From: Achromobacter animicus
GTDB lineage: Bacteria; Pseudomonadota; Gammaproteobacteria; Burkholderiales; Burkholderiaceae_B
Direction of reading: 5' to 3'
Assembly (NCBI RefSeq): GCF_902859585.1
Contig: NZ_CADIJM010000001.1
Coordinates: 620,001 to 684,000, forward strand
Length of the DNA: 64,000 bases
The notes beneath the pieces are model-generated. The model did not search any database, had not been told where the DNA came from, and saw nothing but the letters and a program-made list of their open reading frames with translations. Position numbers and translations under genes: made by a program. Positions 55,995 to 64,000 of this stretch are shown piece by piece. Each line of letters starts with the position of its first letter. Position 1 is the stretch's first letter.

Positions 55995-56651
55995 CTAGCC
56001 CGCTTCATATGCGGCAATTCCTTGTTCGACATCTTCAAATTGAAGAACGCGGCCGTCTTTTACCAACAAGATCAAATCGCACATTCTCCGGACCTGGCTC
56101 ATTCCATGTGTGACTAGGATTATGTTTGCCCTGCCTGTTCGCTCGCGAAACGCTTGAACAGCTTTTTCTCGAAAATGAGCATCTCCAACCGACATCGCTT
56201 CATCGACGAGGTAGTAATCAAAGTCGATTGCAAGGCTGAGCCCGAACGCGACGCGCGCCCGCATACCCGATGAATAGGTTTTTACTGGTTGATCAAAGTA
56301 GCTACCTATTTCGGCGAATTCTTCTACGTAGCGCACAAGACGGGACATAGTTTCGCCTTCGGCTCCATGTACACGACACACGAATTTCACATTTTGGCGT
56401 CCGGTCATCGACCCTTGGAAACCGCCCGATAGCCCGACCGGCCATGAGATGCTTTTCTCTGTTTCCACCCTACCGCTATCAGGCATATCGAGACCGCCCA
56501 ACAATCGCATTAATGTGGATTTTCCGGCCCCATTCTTTCCGATCAGCGCGATGTTCTTGTCCGAGGGGATCACCAAATTCAGATCCCTAAACACGTAACG
56601 CCTGCCCGCATTAGTCCGATACGACTTCGTTAGGTTTTTCAACTCAATCAT
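55995..56651 (-). CDS. kpsT: Capsule exporter ATPase KpsT
   Basis: A 218-residue ABC ATPase of the capsule exporter: Walker A GKNGAGKST, SWPVGLSGGFQGSMTGRQNVKFV, signature YSSGMRARVAFGLSLAI, Walker B FDYYLVDEAMSVGD, all KpsT/CtrD-like. ATG 56651 matches the family start; a GTG at 56669 overlaps the kpsM stop by four bases and is an alternative. Confidence 0.94.
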   Translation of the reverse strand: MIELKNLTKSYRTNAGRRYVFRDLNLVIPSDKNIALIGKNGAGKSTLMRLLGGLDMPDSGRVETEKSISWPVGLSGGFQGSMTGRQNVKFVCRVHGAEGETMSRLVRYVEEFAEIGSYFDQPVKTYSSGMRARVAFGLSLAIDFDYYLVDEAMSVGDAHFREKAVQAFRERTGRANIILVTHGMSQVRRMCDLILLVKDGRVLQFEDVEQGIAAYEAG

Positions 56652-56665
56652 GTTGTTATAGGCTT

Positions 56666-57451
56666 TCACATTGCAACGAGTTGCAATCGACGCGCCCGAT
56701 ATGAAACCATTCCGACAAAAAGAGTGATCAAAGATATTTTTGCTGCATACGTGAGGTCTATGCCTACCACGTCTGGATAATGCTCGAACGTACCCACTCG
56801 AAGTTCATCAATGATGTGCAAAAAAGGATTCCATGTCATCCAATCTAGAATTTGTCTTGGCAATAGCCACAAGGGAATAATCACCCCAGACAAAAAATAG
56901 AGCGGTAAAAACATAATTCGAAGGAAGGTTTTCAGTTCTGGAAATGCGTCGGCCACCACACACAGAACTAGCGCCAGTCCAAACGACAAGACGCAACCGA
57001 CTCCCAGCACCAAAATCCAGTGCAAAGGGCTGTGAATCGCCACGTCTAGTCCTCCCCAAAATCCAAGTCCAAAATTTAATGCAAAATAGACGCATGCCAT
57101 CAATGAAAACTCAACGATGGCGCGGGCAACTATAGCGTCGAAGGGTTTTATTTGTTTGTAAGAAAATAACGCACGGTTGGCACTAACCGCTTCCATGCCC
57201 TTCAAGGCAATATTTTTAAAAAGAATATATGGAACGATGCCTGTCACGAGAAACACGGCATAGTCAAAACCCGGTAGCGTTTTGCCGCGAATGACAATGA
57301 AGACAGTCATAAGCACGAGAACATGAGCGATTGGCTCGAAAACAAACCAAAAAGCACCAAGTCGGTTAGCCCCAAACCTTCCTCGCATCTCTCTTAATAT
57401 CAGAGCGAAAATAACAGTACGCGAGATCTTTCCCGGCGATCGCACTAACAT
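56666..57451 (-). CDS. kpsM: Capsule exporter permease KpsM
   Basis: A 261-residue inner-membrane ABC-2 permease with about six hydrophobic segments. Contains the KpsM-type LREMRGRFGANRLGAFWFVFEPIAHV and the LYFLSGVIIPLWLLP segment. The start at 57451 comes 1 nt after the kpsD stop (TGAcATG); a longer frame into kpsD is unlikely to be used. Confidence 0.93.
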   Translation of the reverse strand: MLVRSPGKISRTVIFALILREMRGRFGANRLGAFWFVFEPIAHVLVLMTVFIVIRGKTLPGFDYAVFLVTGIVPYILFKNIALKGMEAVSANRALFSYKQIKPFDAIVARAIVEFSLMACVYFALNFGLGFWGGLDVAIHSPLHWILVLGVGCVLSFGLALVLCVVADAFPELKTFLRIMFLPLYFLSGVIIPLWLLPRQILDWMTWNPFLHIIDELRVGTFEHYPDVVGIDLTYAAKISLITLFVGMVSYRARRLQLVAM

Positions 57452-57452
57452 G

Positions 57453-58556
57453 TCAAAGCCCGTTAATAGTGCGGCCAAGCACTAGAACTTGGACAATAGG
57501 AGAAATGATTTTTTGCCATTCGTACACAGCCGCGTTCGTGACATAGATGGCGTCTTCAGGCTGAACCAAGAATTGGCGCGCGATGAACATTGCAGCGGGC
57601 GTCTTCAAGTTCAACCTGAACACTTGCGCTTTGCTCACAACTTCCCCAGTGGTAACGTCTTTCTCATCGTTCAACCGAAACACGAACACCCCTGCTGCAT
57701 CCGCTTTGGCCTCGTTTAATCCTTTTACCGTTCCGAGCACTTCAAGCAAACTGGGATTGTTGGACGGCAGATCGTGCAGACCTGGATCACCTACAGCCCC
57801 CATTGCAACAAAACGTTTTCGCGCACGCTCAAGCACGATTTCCGCGCCAGGCGGAACTACCTGGTTTTTGCCGGCCAGCAGATCTTGGTAATTGAATTGA
57901 TAGAATCTGTCCCCCGTGCGAACAACGACTTTAATAAGATGAGGTTCAAGAAGGGGTCCGCCGGCTTGGTTGATCGCGTCGAGAAGGGTCAGTGGGCCTT
58001 GCAAAGCTGAAAATCGACCGGGGGTCTTTACCGCGCCAGCGACCAACACTGATCCCGACAGGTCTCCCGTAAGCGCAACCTGCACTTGGGCATCGCTAGT
58101 GATACCTTTCAGCTTCTGACGCACAAGGTTCTCGACCTCCACCACGCTCATCCCCGCAATTTTCGCGCGGCCTACGTATGGGAGTGAGATGGTCCCCTTG
58201 CTGTCGAGGCGTACGTTCTCAAACACGGTGCCGCCAGAAGCCAGCGGTGCAAACACTGCACCCTCCCCGGCACTATCAGAAATCATTATTCGAAGGACGT
58301 CACCTGCCACCAAGCGCACATCCGGCACCGACGGCAAAGCTACCGCGGATTCAATCTCCGAGTCGGGCAGCCGCATATATGGAGCGATAGTTTGTGCACT
58401 AAGATCTACCAGCGAGTAATCTTGTGAGTCCTCATTGGTCATTACCGCGTGGCGTGAGGGCCCCGCAGCAGACAATAAACTTCCACACCCAGCAAGCAAT
58501 AAGGGCAGGCAAAGTCCAGCTGCAACAGCAACAGTGCGAGACGAATAGGCTTTCAT
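57453..58556 (-). CDS. Capsule outer-membrane export lipoprotein (Wza/BexD/KpsD type)
   Basis: 367 residues. Lipoprotein signal with lipobox LLLAGC (Cys24). Polysaccharide-export domain (VRLVAGDVLRIMISD, GTISLPYVGRAKIAGMSVVEVE) and SLBB-type beta-grasp repeats (VLVAGAVKTPGRF; VVPPGAEIVLERARKRFVAMGAVG). Size and lipobox resemble BexD/CtrA/Wza rather than the longer E. coli KpsD. Forms the outer-membrane exit pore. Confidence 0.9.
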   Translation of the reverse strand: MKAYSSRTVAVAAGLCLPLLLAGCGSLLSAAGPSRHAVMTNEDSQDYSLVDLSAQTIAPYMRLPDSEIESAVALPSVPDVRLVAGDVLRIMISDSAGEGAVFAPLASGGTVFENVRLDSKGTISLPYVGRAKIAGMSVVEVENLVRQKLKGITSDAQVQVALTGDLSGSVLVAGAVKTPGRFSALQGPLTLLDAINQAGGPLLEPHLIKVVVRTGDRFYQFNYQDLLAGKNQVVPPGAEIVLERARKRFVAMGAVGDPGLHDLPSNNPSLLEVLGTVKGLNEAKADAAGVFVFRLNDEKDVTTGEVVSKAQVFRLNLKTPAAMFIARQFLVQPEDAIYVTNAAVYEWQKIISPIVQVLVLGRTINGL

Positions 58557-58573
58557 TTTTCAGTTGCGTGCGA

Positions 58574-59680
58574 TTAGTCGCGATGGTCTTCGATTGTGGC
58601 GATTACGAACCTAGCGATACCAAACAGTAGTAGTAGTGCAATAAAAATGGTGACAAGGTTATAAGCGCGCTCTGGATATATCGCCCTGTCCGGTGCGTTA
58701 GGAGATACAACGGTAACGAGGCTACGCAATTTCTTGCTTGCTTCGATGCGTGCGGACTCGACCGAGCTCACAGCAAACTTGTACGCCTCTTCCGCGATTG
58801 CGGCATCAATCGTCAGGTTTCTATAGCGGGACGCAACTACATTAAGCTTATCTCCGCCCTTTTCCGACACCAATCGCTGAGTTTCTGCAGTTAGCTGTTG
58901 TTCAAGCGCCTGAATCCGGTTTCGTTGCTGGCGAACCTGGGGCGTGTTTGCGCTGAGTGTCGCAAGCAAGCCCTTTAAAGCGGTTCGCTCTTTCGTTAGA
59001 TTGCTTTCAAGCTCCGCAATAATTTCAGCACGCGCCTTAGCCGTTGCCTCTGCATCCAGCAGGCTATTTGTGCTTTGAAAGGCCAGCATATCGTCTCGCC
59101 GGTTTTCGTAAGTGGCTCGTGCCTTAGCCAACTCATTTTGAGCGAACGCCATTTGTTCGCGCGCCATGCGGTGAGACAATTCATTAACGAAGCGCTCGCT
59201 CTCGCTTAACATGATTTGAAGGACTTTTTCTGCAAAGTCAGGCTCGAAGGCCTCGACACTCACATTTAGAAGGCCTGTCTGCTCGTCGAAGTGTGCGGTT
59301 ACCAAACGACGATAGTATTTGAGTAGGTCTTCACGTTGCGCACCATTTGAAAGCCAATACATCGGATCACGCCAGCGATCTGAGTAATGTGCTGCCCAAT
59401 CAGCTTTCTGTTGCAACACGTTAAGCATATCTTGCGAGGTCAGGAACTCGCGGAGATAAAGAGTCTCTTCTCGCGAAGTTGGATTTAGCCCGCTCAACAT
59501 AACGGCCAAACCCGGGATCTGAGGTGCCTCGTTATTTCCCACCTGCCGGACGGCGACTTGAGCTGTACTTACATAGCGGTCCAAAGCGAAAAATGAGTAG
59601 TACAAGATCGCTAACAGCATTGGTACGCCTACCAGCCACACGACGAGGCGCCTTGATTTCAGTTTGTCAAAATATGTCAT
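58574..59680 (-). CDS. kpsE: Capsule polysaccharide co-polymerase KpsE/CtrB/BexC
   Basis: 368 residues. Two membrane segments (about 13-33 and 340-360) flank a long periplasmic coiled coil (about 160-300, with QMAFAQNELAKARATYENRR and LEQQLTAETQR). Typical PCP-3 family layout linking the KpsMT transporter to the outer-membrane pore. First of the transport genes, with a possible promoter at 59792-59820. Confidence 0.93.
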   Translation of the reverse strand: MTYFDKLKSRRLVVWLVGVPMLLAILYYSFFALDRYVSTAQVAVRQVGNNEAPQIPGLAVMLSGLNPTSREETLYLREFLTSQDMLNVLQQKADWAAHYSDRWRDPMYWLSNGAQREDLLKYYRRLVTAHFDEQTGLLNVSVEAFEPDFAEKVLQIMLSESERFVNELSHRMAREQMAFAQNELAKARATYENRRDDMLAFQSTNSLLDAEATAKARAEIIAELESNLTKERTALKGLLATLSANTPQVRQQRNRIQALEQQLTAETQRLVSEKGGDKLNVVASRYRNLTIDAAIAEEAYKFAVSSVESARIEASKKLRSLVTVVSPNAPDRAIYPERAYNLVTIFIALLLLFGIARFVIATIEDHRD

Positions 59681-59791
59681 CTAAAGTTTTGCACCGCTGA
59701 TCAACAACGCCTCATGAATAGTTGCATTTTTTAATTTTTAGCTTGGTTCTGCTTGCCGGCGCAGGCATTGTACCGGATTTGCCAGCATATC

Positions 59792-59820
59792 GTTACATTC
59801 ACCACTTTTTCTCATGACAA
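59792..59820 (-). promoter_or_regulatory. Candidate promoter for kpsE
   Basis: On the minus strand TTGTCA (59820-59815), a 17-bp spacer and TGTAAC (59797-59792), in the 222-nt AT-rich gap between the LTA-synthase-like gene and kpsE. It would give a leader of about 105 nt. The -10 match is only partial. Confidence 0.35.
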
Positions 59821-59902
59821 TTTGTCTCGCATGTCTTTTCGTTTACTCGCAATTCGCCGTGTCTCATCGTTATGTTTGATGACTTGGGTACACCCTGCTC
59901 GG

Positions 59903-61489
59903 TCAAATTGCCAAGGACATCAAGCACTCGGTCCCAAGCTTCTGCACTTCGGTTTGGACTTCGAGCGAAGGGCCACGCCTAGTCGAATTCCAGAGAAGAT
60001 AATCGGTCCCTCCTTCCCAGTCGCCCAAGGTCGAGTAGACCGTCGGCATGATCGGCAGATGGTCTCCGTAAATACACAACGACGAAGGTCTGCTCCGACT
60101 AGTCAATTCCGCCTTGATTGTTGCAAACATGAAGTCCGCGCTCTTCAGGTGCCTGGCATAGGCCACGAGATCTTCACACCCTTGTGGCACCTGTCCATTC
60201 AGTACTTCCGCCACATCGAGCTTATCGACGCTTTCCAGATGCAAAGGGCCGTGATTTTCCATGGTGATGACATGGATATAGATCGGACCACCAGCGTGTC
60301 GTTGCAAAAGATCAACAACATATTTCGCTAGCGCCTGATCGCTCACATACGGACCGTATCGTTGCGCGTGCCGAAATTCCTCTATTCCGATAAATTCATC
60401 AAACCCTAAAGCGGGAAGCACCCTATCTCTTCCGTAAAACCCGCGATGAAAGGGATGTATACAGACCGTGCGGTAGCCGAGCTTTTGTAGGCAGGATGCG
60501 ATAGTTGGAAACCCCTGCGCTGCCAGTTTGCGGTAGGGATTGAATTTGTGAATACCGAGGTCCTTTGCAGGCATCCCGCTCAGGAATGCAAATTCGGTAC
60601 GAACAGTATTCGCGCCGCGCGCGGGCACTATCAGTTGTCCGTGTGCAACAGCCTCGGCCTTTAACTGGTCAAAATTTCCTAAAATGTCATTCCGTAGCAC
60701 TTCCCGATACGCACGCCGAGCATCAAAGAACGATTCACTTTGGATAACTACGAGGTCGCAAAAAGCCTGTGATTCGGAAAGCAACGACGAGGCGGTGGCA
60801 AAAGGCGCGATGCGGCGCATGTCGGTGGGGGGTTTGTGTTCAGCGCAACCATAGGCCCACAGAGCGGCGGCTAAACCTATGCGGCGCAGATCATTAACGG
60901 CCTCGAAATGGACGGAATTGCGCGCACCCGCGATCACTATAAGAACGAACCCTGCGGCCGCCAGACCGAACGTATGCCCGAAAAACGGAACAACCGGCGC
61001 CGTGGCATCGAACATATGCTCCTGTGGCAACTCGGCAAACGACACCAGCCACATTCCAGCGCCCGCCGTAACCGAGTCTTCCAATGCCAGCCCAGCCCAC
61101 AATGCCGCACCGTACCCTCCGCCCGCGGCCAGCGCACGTCCCACCCCGAAAAACGGCAGGTATAAGCGAGGATGCTTAATCGCATCTGAGAAATATTCAA
61201 AGTCCGGATAAACGAACGGCTCACGCAATGCGCGGTACTTGGCATTGCTGACCAGCACGATCAGCAGCTGGATCGCCAGCACGTTGGCCACGCCGAAGTA
61301 CGGCCGCCGGAACAAGGCCAGTTCCAACGCAAAAGCCAACGTCCAGACCCCCACGTGCACGGCGTTGGCCGCAGCGGGCCGGCGCCAAGGGGCAACGGGG
61401 CGCGGCGTCAGCATGGCCTCAATCGCCCACGACAAAGCCAACCCAATCAAATACGGCGGCAGCAACGGTATCCAAAACGCCTCAATCAC
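59903..61489 (-). CDS. LTA-synthase/sulfatase-family membrane enzyme (capsule-associated)
   Basis: 528 residues. An N-terminal part (1-220) has about five hydrophobic segments. The periplasmic alkaline-phosphatase-like domain has the metal/catalytic motifs VVIQSESFFD, ANTVRTEFAFLSG (the catalytic Thr region), CIHPFHRGFYGRDRVLPALGF, MENHGP and YGDHLP. Relatives transfer phosphoglycerol or phosphoethanolamine, or hydrolyse sulfate esters. GTG start, overlapping the SDR gene by 8 nt. It resembles WcbQ-type proteins of Burkholderia capsule loci as I recall them. The 5' third is GC-rich, the rest low-GC. Confidence 0.85.
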   Translation of the reverse strand: MIEAFWIPLLPPYLIGLALSWAIEAMLTPRPVAPWRRPAAANAVHVGVWTLAFALELALFRRPYFGVANVLAIQLLIVLVSNAKYRALREPFVYPDFEYFSDAIKHPRLYLPFFGVGRALAAGGGYGAALWAGLALEDSVTAGAGMWLVSFAELPQEHMFDATAPVVPFFGHTFGLAAAGFVLIVIAGARNSVHFEAVNDLRRIGLAAALWAYGCAEHKPPTDMRRIAPFATASSLLSESQAFCDLVVIQSESFFDARRAYREVLRNDILGNFDQLKAEAVAHGQLIVPARGANTVRTEFAFLSGMPAKDLGIHKFNPYRKLAAQGFPTIASCLQKLGYRTVCIHPFHRGFYGRDRVLPALGFDEFIGIEEFRHAQRYGPYVSDQALAKYVVDLLQRHAGGPIYIHVITMENHGPLHLESVDKLDVAEVLNGQVPQGCEDLVAYARHLKSADFMFATIKAELTSRSRPSSLCIYGDHLPIMPTVYSTLGDWEGGTDYLLWNSTRRGPSLEVQTEVQKLGTECLMSLAI

Positions 61490-62276
61490 CGTAACCCACC
61501 CTCTTCAATATCCACCCGGACACGGCCGGGTGAATCACCGACAGCAGAAAGCACGACAAATTCAAAGGAAACGGAAAGCTGATACGAGCGCGATTGGCTT
61601 GCAGTCCACGGCGGATCACCCGGGCTGCCTTGTCCGCCTTCCACAAGAACGGTTTGGGGCCGGGCATGTCGAAGCACATCTGTGATTCGACGTAGCCGGG
61701 CATGATGACGTTAAAGCGGATACCTGCGTCCGCAAGCGCATCACGCATGGCTTCGCCATACACCTTGACGGCGGCCTTGCTTGCGCTATAGCTGGGGGTT
61801 TCGGGCAGGCCGCGCCAGGCGGCCAGCGAGCTGACAAGGGCGATCTGGCCGTAGCCTCGATTGCGCATGGCCGGCAGCACGCCGTGCACCGTGGCAAACA
61901 CCGCCTTGACGTTGACATCGAGCAGCCGGTGCACATCCTGCCAATCCTCGCCTTGGCGCTTGGGTCCGGTGTTGATGTTGACGCCCGCATTGGCGATGAC
62001 AAGTTCCGGCATCTCGGCCTCGGAGATGGCGGCCAGCCAGGACATCAAGGCGTCGTGATCGCGTACGTCGCATTCATGCGTGACGACTCGCGCGCCGTGC
62101 TGCTCGCAGGCTTGCCGCAGCTCGGCAAGGCGGGCACTGTTGCGCCCCTGCAGAATGACGGTCTTGGCGCCATACGCCGCATACTCCAGCGCCAGCGCGC
62201 CGCCAATGCCGCCGGTGGCTCCGGTGATCAGCACGCATCTTGGGGATCCGGGTTCGCGAACTACGGTACGACTCAT
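61482..62276 (-). CDS. Short-chain dehydrogenase with hydrophobic C-terminus
   Basis: A 264-residue classical SDR: TGATGGIGGALA cofactor loop, NAGVN, SSLAAWRGLPETPSYSASKAA with the Ser/Tyr/Lys triad, and NVIMPGYVESQM. The last 30 residues are hydrophobic (FPLNLSCFLLSVIHPAVSGW), suggesting membrane association, as in 3-ketosphinganine reductases. ATG 62276 fits the family start; the frame runs on to 62462. Overlaps the LTA-synthase-like gene. It could reduce the ketone made by the oxoamine synthase (inference). Confidence 0.87.
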   Translation of the reverse strand: MSRTVVREPGSPRCVLITGATGGIGGALALEYAAYGAKTVILQGRNSARLAELRQACEQHGARVVTHECDVRDHDALMSWLAAISEAEMPELVIANAGVNINTGPKRQGEDWQDVHRLLDVNVKAVFATVHGVLPAMRNRGYGQIALVSSLAAWRGLPETPSYSASKAAVKVYGEAMRDALADAGIRFNVIMPGYVESQMCFDMPGPKPFLWKADKAARVIRRGLQANRARISFPFPLNLSCFLLSVIHPAVSGWILKRVGYGD

Positions 62277-62468
62277 GACCTGCCTGTCCAGACGGGTCCC
62301 GAGCGTAGGTTTTCGGATGCTCGCTGATAGCAAACCGGCGCGCGGAGCCGACGCGGCGTAACCGCGGCAAAAGCGAGGATGACAGAGGGTGGCGTCTGGG
62401 GCGTTATCTGTGGCACGTCGTATAGACATGGCCGCCTTGCGGCGGCCATTGTCGGTGTTCACAAAGAT

Positions 62469-62501
62469 CCGGCCGTCCCCCCTTGCGGGTGAGACGGCCG
62501 G
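62469..62501 (-). terminator. Stem-loop downstream of dps
   Basis: A 9-bp perfect stem (ccggccgtc / gacggccgg) extended by further partial pairing around a GCAA-type loop lies 28 nt past the dps stop and is followed on the minus strand by atctttgtg. Probably the dps terminator. Confidence 0.6.
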
Positions 62502-62528
62502 CCATTGTATGCGAAGTTAAGAAATTTA

Positions 62529-63029
62529 TTACTGCAGCAGGCTGCGCAGCATCCACGCGTTCTTTTCATGCACGTCCAGACGTTGCGTCAGCAGGTCGGC
62601 CGTGGGCTGGTCGTTGGCGGCGTCGGCCTTTTCGAAGGCTGCGCGGGCGGTCTTGGCGACCGATTCGTTGCCGTCCACCAGCAGGCGCACCATTTCCAGC
62701 GCGTCCGGCACGGTTTCCGGTTCAGAGATCGACGACAGCTTGGCGTATTCGCGATACGTGCCCGGCGCGTAGTGGCCCAGCGCGCGGATACGCTCGGCGA
62801 TGCTGTCCAGCGCGTTCCATTCTTCGGTGTACTGCGTCATGAACATCTGATGCAGCGTGTTGAACATGGGCCCCGTGACGTTCCAGTGGAAGTTGTGCGT
62901 CATCAGGTACAGCGTGTATGAATCGGCCAGCAACTTGGACAGTTCGCCGGTAACCGCGGCGCGGTCCTTGTCCGAAATACCGATGTTGATGCGCGGAACG
63001 CTCGAGGTCTTCTTGGTGGACTTGGCCAT
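62529..63029 (-). CDS. dps: Dps ferritin-like DNA-protection protein
   Basis: A 166-residue Dps/MrgA-type protein. Ferroxidase residues lie in TLYLMTHNFHWNVTGPMF and QYTEEWNALDSIAERIRALG. Forms a dodecamer that stores iron and protects DNA from peroxide. It is next to oxyR, a known regulator of dps in E. coli, which fits peroxide control. Good ribosome site (taggagc) before the ATG. Confidence 0.95.
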   Translation of the reverse strand: MAKSTKKTSSVPRINIGISDKDRAAVTGELSKLLADSYTLYLMTHNFHWNVTGPMFNTLHQMFMTQYTEEWNALDSIAERIRALGHYAPGTYREYAKLSSISEPETVPDALEMVRLLVDGNESVAKTARAAFEKADAANDQPTADLLTQRLDVHEKNAWMLRSLLQ

Positions 63030-63206
63030 TGCTAGCTCCTATGGAAAAAGGCGGAAATAAGAATACCACTGCAAACACGACAGAACAGGCGTTGTGGAGG
63101 CGCCGTTCTCACGATGGGCTGCGACCAATTGACGCGGTGCAAGGGGCGCGTCTTACGCAAGGACGCCCACGCAAATCCGCGCCGGCCATTGGCCGTCGTT
63201 TAGCGT

Positions 63207-64000
63207 TCAATCTTGCACGGCCGCCGCTTCGCCGGCCAGCATCTTCACGCCCGGCAGCTCGCACTCATAGACTGCCTGCGCCAGCGCTTCGATTGCCGCC
63301 AGGCGCGGGAAGCTGCGCCGCCATGCAAGGACGACGCGGCGCTCGGGCACATGGCCTTCGAACGGCAGATAGCGCAACAGGCTGTTGGAGGGCGGGTTTT
63401 CGGGGACGGCGGTGACCGGAAGCACGGTGACGCCGATGCCGGCCGCAACCATGTGGCGGATGGTTTCGAGCGAGGAGCCTTCGAAAGTACGCTGGATGCC
63501 ATCGCTGGCCGCCGAGAAGCGCGACAGTTCGGGACAGACTTCAAGCACCTGATCGCGGAAGCAATGGCCACTGCCCAGCAGCAGCATGGTCTGCTGTTTC
63601 AGGTCCTGGGCGTCGATGGACTTGCGCTGGGCCAGTTCATGGTCGTTGGGCACGGCCACCACGAAGGGTTCGTCGTAGAGCGGCTGCATGACCAGGCCGG
63701 CTTCGGGCAGCGGCAAGGCCATGATGGCGCAGTCGATCTCGCCCTGGCGCAGCAGCTCGACGAGACGGACGGTGAAGTTCTCCTGCAGCAGGAGCGGCAT
63801 CTGCGGCGTGCGGCCGATCTGCACGGGCACCAGCTTGGGCAGCAGGTAGGGTCCGATGGTGTGGATCACGCCAACGCGTAGCGGGCCGGCCAGCGGATCG
63901 TGGCCCTGCCGGGCGATCTCCTTGATGCTGGCGCTTTCCTCGAGCACCTTCTGCGCCTGCGCGACGATGCGCTGGCCGATGGGCGTCACGCCGACTTCGG
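63207..64000 (-). CDS. oxyR: OxyR hydrogen-peroxide-sensing regulator (5' end missing)
   Basis: The effector domain of a LysR-type regulator running off the right edge, so the helix-turn-helix is not in the window. The redox segment LLLGSGHCFRDQVLEVCPE carries the two cysteines at the spacing of E. coli OxyR Cys199 and Cys208. It ends at 63207. Activates peroxide defence genes; the neighbouring dps is a likely target. Confidence 0.92.
   Translation of the reverse strand, partial: EVGVTPIGQRIVAQAQKVLEESASIKEIARQGHDPLAGPLRVGVIHTIGPYLLPKLVPVQIGRTPQMPLLLQENFTVRLVELLRQGEIDCAIMALPLPEAGLVMQPLYDEPFVVAVPNDHELAQRKSIDAQDLKQQTMLLLGSGHCFRDQVLEVCPELSRFSAASDGIQRTFEGSSLETIRHMVAAGIGVTVLPVTAVPENPPSNSLLRYLPFEGHVPERRVVLAWRRSFPRLAAIEALAQAVYECELPGVKMLAGEAAAVQD

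Noticed and set aside
43530-62276. An ops/JUMPstart element (GGCGGTAG) for RfaH control of the capsule genes
   Set aside because: I looked in the PKS leader and the kpsE upstream gap and did not find it.
1-64000. CRISPR arrays, tRNA or rRNA genes, insertion sequences, prophage genes
   Set aside because: No regularly spaced repeats, no cloverleaf sequence I could recognise, and no transposase, integrase or phage structural motifs were seen.

Overview
The window is high-GC chromosomal DNA that reads like a member of the Alcaligenaceae (Burkholderiales), closest in style to Achromobacter/Bordetella. The signs are a Bug-type periplasmic binding protein, several branched-chain-amino-acid-type ABC transporters, RES/Xre toxin-antitoxin genes, and the gene families and codon use throughout. 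The genus is an inference; no rRNA or tRNA gene is present to anchor it.

Positions 1-33.8 kb are ordinary metabolic and transport chromosome. In order: the end of an ABC-F ATPase, phosphatidylserine decarboxylase, an FMN-dependent alpha-hydroxy-acid oxidase, a membrane metallophosphoesterase, an Lrp/AsnC regulator next to a MetQ-like binding protein, ornithine aminotransferase plus arginase, an IclR regulator divergent from an orphan binding protein and a zinc alcohol dehydrogenase, a RES/Xre toxin-antitoxin pair, DUF423 and EamA membrane proteins, two glutathione S-transferases flanking a PQQ-type sugar dehydrogenase, a LysR-controlled N-acyl-D-amino-acid utilisation group, the complete livK-H-M-G-F operon, a queuosine-precursor-type transporter, the ugpB-A-E-C glycerol-3-phosphate importer with a Pho-box-like repeat, a second orphan LivK, and a small serine hydrolase.

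Positions 34.5-62.3 kb form a group-2-type (ABC-transporter dependent) capsule locus arranged as two converging transcription units. The rightward unit begins with an iterative, fully reducing type I polyketide synthase (KS-AT-DH-degenerate MT-ER-KR-ACP, no thioesterase). It continues with an alpha-oxoamine synthase, KpsC, KpsS, a CgeB-like glycosyltransferase and an unknown protein. The leftward unit begins with a short-chain dehydrogenase and an LTA-synthase/sulfatase-fold membrane enzyme. It continues with KpsE, KpsD-like lipoprotein, KpsM, KpsT, WecB, WecC, a 717-residue glycosyltransferase and an unusual heparinase II/III lyase fused to an alpha/beta-hydrolase domain. The units meet at about 48.5 kb around a long imperfect hairpin.

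My reading is that KpsC/KpsS build the Kdo linker, WecB/WecC supply UDP-ManNAcA, the two glycosyltransferases polymerise, KpsMTED export, and the lyase/hydrolase fusion trims. The polyketide synthase, oxoamine synthase, reductase and LTA-synthase-like enzyme look like a dedicated lipid module that could make a long-chain amino-ketone or sphingoid-like lipid for the capsule. This module resembles the wcbP/Q/R/T part of Burkholderia capsule loci as I remember it; its product is not something I can establish from sequence. The middle of the locus (about 43.5-61 kb) is clearly lower in GC than its flanks. The compositional breaks fall inside the oxoamine synthase and LTA-synthase-like genes, as expected for cassette exchange.

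The right end (62.5-64 kb) returns to backbone: dps and the start of a neighbouring oxyR, which runs off the window.
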